DNA from: Butyricicoccus porcorum
Lineage (GTDB): Bacteria > Bacillota > Clostridia > Oscillospirales > Butyricicoccaceae
NCBI RefSeq assembly: GCF_002157465.1
Contig: NZ_NHOC01000002.1
Location: 62,508 to 126,507, forward strand
Reading direction: 5' to 3'
DNA length: 64,000 nt
Each line of letters starts with the position of its first letter. Positions within the stretch are counted from its first letter, which is position 1. Below the pieces are notes generated by a model that searched no databases, was not told where the DNA came from, and was given only the letters and a program-made list of their open reading frames with translations. Below are positions 31,965-39,734 of the stretch, one piece after another. Position numbers and translations under genes: made by a program.

Positions 31965-33002
31965 TCAGATATTGGCCGGACAGCTGATGATGCACGGACG
32001 GTCGGAGCGCAGTGCACGCTGGAGCGACGGGATCAGCTGAACCGCGCTGGAAACGGAGAGAACCGGAACACCGAAGCCGCTGAGCTCGGGAGTCTGCTCC
32101 GGACGATAGAGTACCAGTACGGCAGCCGGTGCGTTCAGCTGCTGCATCATGTCGAAATCGCTGCGGCTCAGGCCGGCGGGATCGGTGACAGCGAGCACGT
32201 GTTTGTCCGGCTTTGCCAGCTTTGCGGCAGCTGCGCCGATGACAGCAGTGCCGTGTGAACGGGTAAACAGGCAGGTTTCCGGCTGATAGCAGTCATAATA
32301 GCTCATGACATGATCCTCTGCGGCGCTCGCGTCGGTAATCAGGATGTCATCGAGTGCAAGGCAGTAGCGCACATCAAACAGTACCTTTTCCGGGCACATC
32401 GGGAACGCCAGATTGCGGCCAAACGCCATATCGCGGCGGAACAGCTCTTCGCCGGTGTGTACGGCTGTGTTCGGAAAGGATTTCTGATGGCACAGGCTGC
32501 GGATGCGTCCGAGTGCTTCGACCAGCGTGCAGGAGGTTTCCTCCTGCGTGTTTTCCAGATACATCACCGGGCAGGAAGCATGCAGTTCCCACAGCTCTGC
32601 GGCGGTGTCCAGCGCGAGGATGAAGTCGGCGCTGTCGATCAGCTTCTGGCACTCCTCCGAAGCACCCAGCGTGCAGACGGCATAGCGGTGGTCACACGGG
32701 ATGATGCCCTTTGCCTTGTCGGTATAGATGACAGGAATATGCACATCCTCTGCCAGACGAGACAGCGCGTCACCTGCCTGTGCACGCACAGACGAATAGC
32801 CCGCGACGATGACCGGATGCTGTGCGGCGTTGATGTGTGCGGCGGCCTCTGCGGAAAAACGCACGGAAAGGGAGAACAGGTTTCTGTCATAGCTGGCACC
32901 GGTCAGGCGGGAGGCCAGCTGTTCCATGACAGCAGTCTGTTCCGCAGACAGTGCAGGCAGGGTCTGATTGCTCTTGTTCATCCATAATTCCATCATACTC
33001 AT
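31965..33002 (-). CDS. Thiamine-pyrophosphate-fold protein lacking the cofactor site
   Basis: 345 residues, against ~550 for acetolactate-synthase-type enzymes. Residues ~45-150 match the central TPP-enzyme domain (HINAAQHPVIVAGYSSVRAQ, ADFILALDT). Residues ~205-345 match the C-terminal domain (SHGTAVIGAAAAKLAKPDKH), but the GDG...N motif that binds Mg2+-TPP is replaced by TDPAGLSRSDFDMMQQLN. The N-terminal domain with the catalytic glutamate is missing altogether. A catalytic role is unlikely; a regulatory, structural or decayed protein is possible. The frame is intact over 345 codons, arguing for selection. Confidence 0.65.
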   Translation of the reverse strand: MSMMELWMNKSNQTLPALSAEQTAVMEQLASRLTGASYDRNLFSLSVRFSAEAAAHINAAQHPVIVAGYSSVRAQAGDALSRLAEDVHIPVIYTDKAKGIIPCDHRYAVCTLGASEECQKLIDSADFILALDTAAELWELHASCPVMYLENTQEETSCTLVEALGRIRSLCHQKSFPNTAVHTGEELFRRDMAFGRNLAFPMCPEKVLFDVRYCLALDDILITDASAAEDHVMSYYDCYQPETCLFTRSHGTAVIGAAAAKLAKPDKHVLAVTDPAGLSRSDFDMMQQLNAPAAVLVLYRPEQTPELSGFGVPVLSVSSAVQLIPSLQRALRSDRPCIISCPANI

Positions 33003-33182
33003 CTATCTCATCCTCTTTCTCTGATTGATCTCAATTCCTTCTGTTATCAGTATAGATCCGACCTACAGAAAACGACAGCAACCTATACAGAAAAATAGCG
33101 GGAAAGTTGCACAAAAATCGCGCTTTAAAATTTACATTATGCGGAAAATATGTCAATTATCATACGAAAGAGGTAGAAAGGA

Positions 33183-34049
33183 TTACACGGTGATGCGGGA
33201 GAGAATGCCTTCCATAAACTTTTTTGTGTTGATTTTGCCCTGCTCCTCGCGCGGGCTGCGGATGTGCTTCATTTCCTGCTGTACCTGGCGGAAATCGAAC
33301 AGCAGTGCGGCATATTCCGTAAACACGCTGTCATAATAATCCGCGCAGCCGATTTGCGCGATGGTGGACAGCGATTTCTGGATGGTGCGGCGGATTCGCT
33401 GCTCCAGCGCGCGCTGTGCCGCGTCGCTGTCCTTGCCGCGCGACTGGCACACGGCGCTGTAGATTTCTTTTAACTGGTATGGTTCGCGCGATTCGCGCCT
33501 GTGTGCGATGATTTTGAGCAGTACCGCTTGAATATCCTCAATGCCCGCCGTGCCGATCAGGCCGAGATCGCGGAAAATATCGCTCAGCTGTGCTTCAATG
33601 GACAGCGGCTGGGGGTTCTGTGATTCATCCGGCACGGAGAGAACCGTACTGCGGATGGTGTTCATCGTCTGTTTGAGGTGGACAAGCTCCATCGCGGAGC
33701 GCAGCACGCTGACCACTTCGATGGCATTGATTGGCTTGTTGAGGAAGAACAGGATGCCCGCCTCATAGGCGCGGGAAATCATTTGTCGGTCACTGATCTG
33801 CGACAGCATGACACATTTTCCGGCAAAGCCGGAGGAAACCAGCTGGCGCACAATGGTGACGCCGCCGGTGACCGGCAGTACCATGTCGAGCAGGACGATG
33901 TCCGGTTGATAGAACAGAACTTCTCCCACCGCACTTTCGCCGCTGTGCAGGACACACACAACGCGTCCGAGTCCGTTGCTGCGGATGAGCAGCTCGAGCA
34001 TTTTGCACACAGCGGGGTCGTCATCGATAATCAGGAAGGTTTTATCCAT
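33183..34049 (-). CDS. Response regulator, GlnL/YcbB type
   Basis: 288 residues: receiver (1-~120) with acidic residues Asp9-Asp11, phospho-acceptor Asp55 (IVLLDMVLP) and Lys105, then a C-terminal YcbB-type DNA-binding domain (~150-250, ending near IRRTIQKSLSTIAQIGCADY). In Bacillus subtilis the GlnK-GlnL pair senses glutamine and activates glsA-glnT. Here the gene overlaps the kinase gene by eight bases, and the AGCS symporter, the GlnT family, lies just beyond. Its ATG is at 34049. Confidence 0.83.
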   Translation of the reverse strand: MDKTFLIIDDDPAVCKMLELLIRSNGLGRVVCVLHSGESAVGEVLFYQPDIVLLDMVLPVTGGVTIVRQLVSSGFAGKCVMLSQISDRQMISRAYEAGILFFLNKPINAIEVVSVLRSAMELVHLKQTMNTIRSTVLSVPDESQNPQPLSIEAQLSDIFRDLGLIGTAGIEDIQAVLLKIIAHRRESREPYQLKEIYSAVCQSRGKDSDAAQRALEQRIRRTIQKSLSTIAQIGCADYYDSVFTEYAALLFDFRQVQQEMKHIRSPREEQGKINTKKFMEGILSRITV

Positions 34050-35286
34050 GTGTTACCGCCCCCTTTTCCCAGCTGTGCGCGAGCGGAAGCCGGATGGTGA
34101 ATATCGTAGTTTCACCGGAGGTGACATCAATTGTGCCGCCCATCCGGTCAACCGCATTTTTGACATGGCACAGGCCGATCCCGCTGGCGGCTTCGCCGGT
34201 TTGGGGATCAAATTTGGTGGAGAAGCCCGGGTGGAACAGCAACGGGATGAGGTCTTCTTCAATGCCGCTGCCGTTGTCGGATACCGTCAGTGTCAATGTG
34301 TCTTCCGATGCCTCCGCATGAACGTCAATGTGCCCGTTTGTGCCGCAGGCATCGACAGAATTGGAAATCAGGTTGTTCAAAATGGTAAAAATACTAAAAT
34401 ATTGCTCAATTTCAGCATCGCCCGTGCAGGAAAAGGAGATGCTGATATTTTTGTCGGCCATTTCCTGCCCGCGCACCGTGTTGTCCTGTAAGATACGGAA
34501 GATATCGTGCAGATGCAGCGTGTGCTCATGCTCGATGTCATCCGTCAGTGTTTGCAGCCCGCTGATGACACGGTCACAGTCCTTTCGGATTTTGTGCGCG
34601 CGGTTGGACAGCGCGAGTGCGTTTTGTGAAACCTGCGGGTCTTCTGCAGTTTCATACATGGCATAGCCATCGCGCACCAGAGCCTCCAGGTCGTCTGAGG
34701 TCTGTGAAAGAAAAAACACCTCTGAATGGATGCTGGCAGCGAGCTGGTTCAGGCGCGCATAGCGCTTCTGATGCTCTTCCTGTACGATATAGAGTGTCTG
34801 GCGGGAGTAGAACACATGCATGACCCAGATGAGCAGCGCGCGCGTCAGTGCGGTCAGCAGGATCAGCTGTACGCCCCGGACTGACAGCTGCCGGAGCAGG
34901 AGAAGTTCGACGGTATTGCTGACTGCGTCGAAGCAGCACATCACTGCGATTTTGAACAGTGTTCTGGATTGCGGCAGCTGCATGAGGCGGGATACCTGCA
35001 CGAGCACGGCAAAGACAAAATAAAAAGTAAAGGTGGAATACAGGCTCTGGAGGACGTTGCCGCCGGAGACGAGCACAAGCAGTGCGCGCAGGACAGCGGT
35101 CATCACACCGGAGGTAACGGTAAAGGCAAACGGGTGGATGTCTGTCCCGTGGAGCAGAACCAGCTCCAGACAGATCACGCCTGCCGATACAACAAACACG
35201 GAGTCGGGTGACGGACAGATATAGATCTGACCGAGTACTGCGACAATCAGCGCATACAGGACATAGAGTTTCCAATGGGATTTCAT
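34042..35286 (-). CDS. Sensor histidine kinase, GlnK/YcbA type
   Basis: 414 residues: about six N-terminal membrane helices (~1-170), a linker, a Spo0B-like dimerisation part, and a GHKL ATPase domain with N box NNLISNSVDAC, G1 DNGSGIEED and G2 GIGLCHVKNAVDRMGG. ATG at 35286 with AAAGGAGC upstream; the longer frame adds 45 residues without a membrane or binding feature. Probably signals to the regulator encoded by the overlapping gene. Confidence 0.83.
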   Translation of the reverse strand: MKSHWKLYVLYALIVAVLGQIYICPSPDSVFVVSAGVICLELVLLHGTDIHPFAFTVTSGVMTAVLRALLVLVSGGNVLQSLYSTFTFYFVFAVLVQVSRLMQLPQSRTLFKIAVMCCFDAVSNTVELLLLRQLSVRGVQLILLTALTRALLIWVMHVFYSRQTLYIVQEEHQKRYARLNQLAASIHSEVFFLSQTSDDLEALVRDGYAMYETAEDPQVSQNALALSNRAHKIRKDCDRVISGLQTLTDDIEHEHTLHLHDIFRILQDNTVRGQEMADKNISISFSCTGDAEIEQYFSIFTILNNLISNSVDACGTNGHIDVHAEASEDTLTLTVSDNGSGIEEDLIPLLFHPGFSTKFDPQTGEAASGIGLCHVKNAVDRMGGTIDVTSGETTIFTIRLPLAHSWEKGAVTHG

Positions 35287-35435
35287 GGGGACAAGGGCTC
35301 CTTTGTGTGGGGAATTTTTCCTCAGTGTATCACATTTTCGCAGGAAGGTAAACGCATTTGCTTTCCTGAAGCAGGAAAGAAGCCGCACACATGTAGGAAA
35401 AATATGGGAATATTCTGCCATTTTTTAATTAGATA

Positions 35436-35464
35436 TTGTCAAAGAAAGAAGTATGTGGTATCAT
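35436..35464 (+). promoter_or_regulatory. Promoter of the glycine-riboswitch/AGCS transcript
   Basis: TTGTCA (35436-35441), 17-base spacer, TATCAT (35459-35464). Confidence 0.65.
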
Positions 35465-35498
35465 TGTAATTCGACAGCAGGCCAGGAACGTGCCTGCT

Positions 35499-35593
35499 GC
35501 TCTGGAGAGCTTCAAGGGGAAACGTATTTCTCTCTGAACGCCGAAGGTGTAAGGCGGCAGATGCCGCCGATCTCTCAGGCAAAAGGACAGAGC
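35499..35593 (+). ncRNA. Glycine riboswitch, single aptamer
   Basis: P1 pairs GCTCTG (35499) with CAGAGC (35588). Conserved core segments are present: GGAGAG, GAACGCCGAAGGTGTAA and TCTCAGGCAAAAGGACAG. Only one full aptamer is visible, followed after 25 bases by a terminator, so glycine probably switches transcription of the AGCS symporter gene. Confidence 0.92.
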
Positions 35594-35618
35594 ACAATAT
35601 CTTTGTCTTTTCTCCAAG

Positions 35619-35651
35619 AGTCGAAACAAATCGTTTCGACTTTTATTTTTT
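35619..35651 (+). terminator. Terminator (expression platform) of the glycine riboswitch
   Basis: Nine-base stem AGTCGAAAC with GTTTCGACT, five-base loop, then TTTATTTTTT; located between the aptamer and the AGCS start. Confidence 0.85.
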
Positions 35652-35675
35652 ACAAAAATGGAGGAATGAAATCAA

Positions 35676-37124
35676 ATGTTTGCACAGATCAATGAGGGAA
35701 TCAAGATCATTGACGGCTGGGTGTGGGGACTTCCTCTGATCGTCCTCATCCTGGTGACCGGTATTTATCTGACCTGCCGTCTGGGCCTGCTTCAGATGCG
35801 GCATCTGCCGCGGGCGCTGCGGTATATGGTGAAAAACGAGGAAGGCGGCGAGGGTGAGGTCACGAGCTTCGGCGCGCTGTGTACCGCACTTTCTGCGACC
35901 ATCGGCACCGGCAACATTGCCGGCGTTGCAACGGCGCTGGTAACCGGCGGCCCCGGCGCGCTGTTCTGGATGTGGCTGGCGGCGTTCTTCGGCATGGCAA
36001 CCAAGTACGCCGAGGGTTTACTCGCGGTCTACTATCGCACGGTCGACAAAGACGGCCATGCACTCGGCGGCCCATTCTATTACATCGAACGCGGCATGGG
36101 CAAAAAATGGAAGTGGCTTGCGTGCCTGTTTGCCTTTTTCGGCATGTGTGTCGGTCTGTTTGGCATCGGTACGTTTACACAGGTCAACTCCATTGCAACT
36201 GCCGTAACCAATCTGTTTGACCCGAATGCGGTGCACACAGTTTCGCTGTTCGGCAACGACTACAGCTATGCGACGATTGTCGCAGGTGTGCTGCTGACCA
36301 TCTGCGTGGCGCTGGTTCTGCTGGGCGGCATCCGCCGCATTGCGAGCGTATCGCAGGTTATTGTGCCGTTTATGGCGGTGCTGTACATCGTGTTCTGCCT
36401 GATTCTGCTTGTCTATAATTATAAGAGCATCCCGGGCGCACTGGTACAGATTGTCAAGGGTGCGTTCAACCCGGCAGCCGTTACCGGCGGCGCAGTCGGT
36501 TCGCTGACTGTTGCGATGCAGAAGGGCATTGCGCGCGGCATTTTCTCCAACGAGGCGGGCCTCGGCTCCGCGCCGATCGCGGCAGCTGCTGCACAGACAA
36601 AGGAGCCTGTCCGTCAGGGACTCGTTTCCATGACTGGCACGTTTATTGATACTATCATCATCTGCACCATGACCGGACTGACCATCGTTATCACCGGTGC
36701 ATGGAATGTACCGGGTCTGGACGGCGCATTGGTCACGAGCTATGCGTTTGACAACGGCCTGCCGTTCCTGCCGGGCTGGGTGACCTCCGGTGTGCTCATG
36801 CTGTGCCTGGTATTCTTCGCCTTTACGACGATTCTGGGCTGGGATTATTACGGCGAACGCTGCCTCGAATACCTGTCTGGCGGCAGCAGGCGTTCGATTC
36901 TGGTTTATCGCTGGCTGTATATTCTTGCGGTATTTATTGGCCCTTACATGACGATTGAGGCGGTCTGGAACATTGCAGACATCTTCAACGGCCTGATGGC
37001 ACTGCCGAACCTGATTGCACTGTTGTCGCTGAGTGGTGTTATTGTGCGCGAGACGCGCTCCTATTTCGACCGCCTGCGCAGTGGAGATCTGAACGAGCAG
37101 TCGCGCCGTGCGATGAACAAATAA
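35676..37124 (+). CDS. Alanine/glycine:cation symporter (AGCS family)
   Basis: Imports glycine, alanine or glutamine with Na+. 482 residues, about eleven helices. Family signatures: ALSATIGTGNIAGVATAL and the GGPGALFWMWLAAFFGMATK segment, then the conserved GIARGIFSNEAGLGSAPIAA. ATG at 35676 behind GGAGGA. Controlled by the glycine riboswitch in its leader, so glycine is a likely substrate; the neighbouring GlnK/GlnL-like system points also to glutamine. Confidence 0.94.
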   Translation: MFAQINEGIKIIDGWVWGLPLIVLILVTGIYLTCRLGLLQMRHLPRALRYMVKNEEGGEGEVTSFGALCTALSATIGTGNIAGVATALVTGGPGALFWMWLAAFFGMATKYAEGLLAVYYRTVDKDGHALGGPFYYIERGMGKKWKWLACLFAFFGMCVGLFGIGTFTQVNSIATAVTNLFDPNAVHTVSLFGNDYSYATIVAGVLLTICVALVLLGGIRRIASVSQVIVPFMAVLYIVFCLILLVYNYKSIPGALVQIVKGAFNPAAVTGGAVGSLTVAMQKGIARGIFSNEAGLGSAPIAAAAAQTKEPVRQGLVSMTGTFIDTIIICTMTGLTIVITGAWNVPGLDGALVTSYAFDNGLPFLPGWVTSGVLMLCLVFFAFTTILGWDYYGERCLEYLSGGSRRSILVYRWLYILAVFIGPYMTIEAVWNIADIFNGLMALPNLIALLSLSGVIVRETRSYFDRLRSGDLNEQSRRAMNK

Positions 37125-37145
37125 TATATAGAGAGCCGAAAGCAA

Positions 37146-37176
37146 ACGGGCGGAACCTGCGGGTTCCGCCCGTTTT
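37146..37176. terminator. Bidirectional terminator between the AGCS and tex genes
   Basis: Twelve-base stem ACGGGCGGAACC with GGTTCCGCCCGT, T tract on the plus side, A-rich on the other. Confidence 0.88.
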
Positions 37177-37187
37177 ATATGCCTGCG

Positions 37188-39338
37188 TTATTGCTTTACT
37201 TGTTTCATCGACAGTCCGATGCGTTTTTTTGCGGGATCGACCGAGAGGACGACTGCCTTGACGACATCGCCCACACGGACCACATGCGACGGGTGCTTGA
37301 CAAATTGATTGGAAAGCTGGGAGATGTGTACCAGTCCGTCCTCATGTACACCGATATCGACAAATGCGCCAAAATCACAGACATTGCGCACCGTACCGAC
37401 CACTTCCATGCCGGGCTTGAGCTGTTCAAGCGTCATGACATCTGCGCTGCGCAGCAGCGGTGCGGGCAGCTCATCGCGCGGATCGCGCCCCGGTTTTTGC
37501 AGCTCGGCGGCGATGTCGGTCAGCGTCGGCACGCCGACACCACAGCGCTCCGCGAGCGTCGCTTTTCCTACTGATTTGATGCGTTTGCCGAGATCAGCCA
37601 GCCTGCGTGCACGCACATCGTCTTCTGTATAGCCACACAGCGTCAGCAGCAGCTTTGCCGCCGGATAAGACTCCGGATGGACTGCCGTGCTGTCGAGCAT
37701 CTCTGCGCTCTCGGCAACACGCAGGAAACCTGCACACTGTTCAAATGCCTTCGGGCCGAGCTTGGCAACCTTGAGCAGCTGTTTGCGGGAGGAAAATGCG
37801 CCGTTTTCCTCGCGGTATGCGGCGATATTTTTGGCAATTGCGGGAGAGATGCCGGAAATATGCTCCAGAAGGGACGGGGAAGCCGTATTGAGATCAACGC
37901 CGACCGCATTGACACAGTCCTCTACTACGCCGTCGAGCGTCTGGGACAACCGCGCCTGCGGCATATCATGCTGATATTGTCCGATGCCGATGGCCTTCGG
38001 ATCAATTTTGACCAGCTCTGCGAGCGGATCCTGTAGGCGGCGTGCAATGGACACCGCTGAGCGCAGGGAAACGTCGAAATCCGGAAATTCCTGTGCACCC
38101 AGCTTAGAGGCGGAATAGACCGATGCCCCCGCTTCGCTGACGACCATGTAGGAAATCGGCAAACCGCTTTCACGGATAAAATCGGTCAAAAACTGCTCAG
38201 ATTCGCGGCTTGCCGTGCCGTTTCCAAGTGCGACACAGGTGACACCGTGCTTTTTGCAGAGCGCCGTCAGTTTCTTCATGGATTCTTCCGTCTTGTTGTG
38301 CGGCGGGGTGGGATAGATGACTGCGGTGTCGAGTACGGCACCGGTGGGATCGACAACGGCCAGCTTGCAGCCGGTGCGATAGGCGGGATCAAAGCCGAGC
38401 ACGACTTTGTTCTTGATTGGCGGCTGCATGAGCAGCGGGCGGAGGTTGAGCGCGAAGGTCGCAATGGCCTTCTCATTTGCATCGTCTGTCAACTCCTTGC
38501 GCAGCTCGCGGCTGAGCGAGGGGAACAGCAGGCGCTTCCAGGCATCCGCGCACATGGCGGACAGCTCGGCTTCGTATGGATGCGGCTTGCGGTAGACCGC
38601 GCGTGCAATCAGCTGTTCGGCGGCGTCTTCGTCGCAGGTGATGTCGATTTTCAAAACTTTTTCCCGTTCACCGCGGTTGAGCGCCAGAATCTGGTGGCTT
38701 TGCAGACGGCGCACCGAGCTGCAGAAGCTGCTGTATTGCGCATAGACCGTATCCTGTGCATCCTTGCCTTCGGCGGTCAGTTCGCCGGTGGCGCGCAGCA
38801 GTGCGCGCAGATGGGCACGCAGAGCGGCATCCACCGAGCAGTCTTCTGCGAGGATGTCCAGCGCCCCGTCCAGTGCATCGCGTGCGGTATCCACACCGGA
38901 TTCTGCATTGACATAAGGTGCGGTCAGCTGTTCGGCGGACAGGTCTGTGCCTTTTTTGAGCGCTTCTGCAAGTGGTTCGAGTCCTTTTTCGCGCGCAATG
39001 GATGCGCGGGTGCGGCGTTTGGGACGAAAGGGGAGGTATAAATCTTCCACTTCGGTCAATGTCGCCGCTTTTTCAATGGCGGTGCGCAATGCACCGGTCA
39101 GTTTGCCCTGCTCCTCGATGGCACGCAGGACATCCTCCTTGCGTGTTTCCAGCCCGCGCAGATATGCGAGGCGGTCGGCGAGCTGGCGGATGACCTGGTC
39201 ATCCATTGTGCCGTGCATTTCCTTGCGGTAGCGCGCAATAAACGGCACGGTATTGCCCTCATCGAGCAGGGCAATGACATTTTGTACATGATTGACATTT
39301 AAATTCAGTTCCTGTGCAATTCGTTCGGGAATATTCAT
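37188..39338 (-). CDS. tex: Tex-family transcription accessory/S1 RNA-binding protein
   Basis: 716 residues, the normal Tex length. Order: N-terminal helical domain, YqgF/RNase-H-like domain (VVLGFDPAYRTGCKLAVVDP), helix-hairpin-helix repeats (DLNTASPSLLEHISGISPAI), and a C-terminal S1 domain (GMEVVGTVRNVCDFGAFVDI then HVSQ-like HISQL). Tex binds nucleic acid and RNA polymerase and has been linked to transcription and stress survival. Own transcription unit. Confidence 0.94.
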   Translation of the reverse strand: MNIPERIAQELNLNVNHVQNVIALLDEGNTVPFIARYRKEMHGTMDDQVIRQLADRLAYLRGLETRKEDVLRAIEEQGKLTGALRTAIEKAATLTEVEDLYLPFRPKRRTRASIAREKGLEPLAEALKKGTDLSAEQLTAPYVNAESGVDTARDALDGALDILAEDCSVDAALRAHLRALLRATGELTAEGKDAQDTVYAQYSSFCSSVRRLQSHQILALNRGEREKVLKIDITCDEDAAEQLIARAVYRKPHPYEAELSAMCADAWKRLLFPSLSRELRKELTDDANEKAIATFALNLRPLLMQPPIKNKVVLGFDPAYRTGCKLAVVDPTGAVLDTAVIYPTPPHNKTEESMKKLTALCKKHGVTCVALGNGTASRESEQFLTDFIRESGLPISYMVVSEAGASVYSASKLGAQEFPDFDVSLRSAVSIARRLQDPLAELVKIDPKAIGIGQYQHDMPQARLSQTLDGVVEDCVNAVGVDLNTASPSLLEHISGISPAIAKNIAAYREENGAFSSRKQLLKVAKLGPKAFEQCAGFLRVAESAEMLDSTAVHPESYPAAKLLLTLCGYTEDDVRARRLADLGKRIKSVGKATLAERCGVGVPTLTDIAAELQKPGRDPRDELPAPLLRSADVMTLEQLKPGMEVVGTVRNVCDFGAFVDIGVHEDGLVHISQLSNQFVKHPSHVVRVGDVVKAVVLSVDPAKKRIGLSMKQVKQ

Positions 39339-39734
39339 AGGGTGTCCTCTTCCGGCGGGGAATCAGAACAATCCTCCGCCTTTCGCAGAATAAATTTTGT
39401 TTTTCTAATGGAAATGGTAGGTTTTCTTTGGTAAAGTAGTTGATTTCCGCAATGGTTACTCTTTTTTTTGTTCCCTTGCGTGTGGAATTTGCCTATCGTC
39501 CGGCTGCTGCTTTTAGTATACTCAAATTTTGCGGGAAAGGGAACCCAAATCCGCATCAATGTAAATAAAATATCATATCTTCGGGGGAAACTAAGATGTT
39601 TGTAATAGATGGTTAAAATGTTTGTAAAATGCGTTGAATTTGCAAAAATGCAGTGATATACTGCGCTTGAATCGGTTCAGAATTGAAAAATGTGAGAAGA
39701 AAATCGAATTGTTTTTGGAACAGGAGTGACAGTT
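39339..39734. other. Divergent intergenic region between tex and the phosphatase gene
   Basis: Contains the phosphatase promoter (below) and, for tex on the minus strand, TATACT (39520-39515) with a poor -35. The rest is AT-rich with no gene or strong hairpin that I can see. Confidence 0.5.
39634..39662 (+). promoter_or_regulatory. Promoter of the SLH-phosphatase gene
   Basis: TTGAAT (39634-39639), 17-base spacer, TATACT (39657-39662). Confidence 0.65.
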
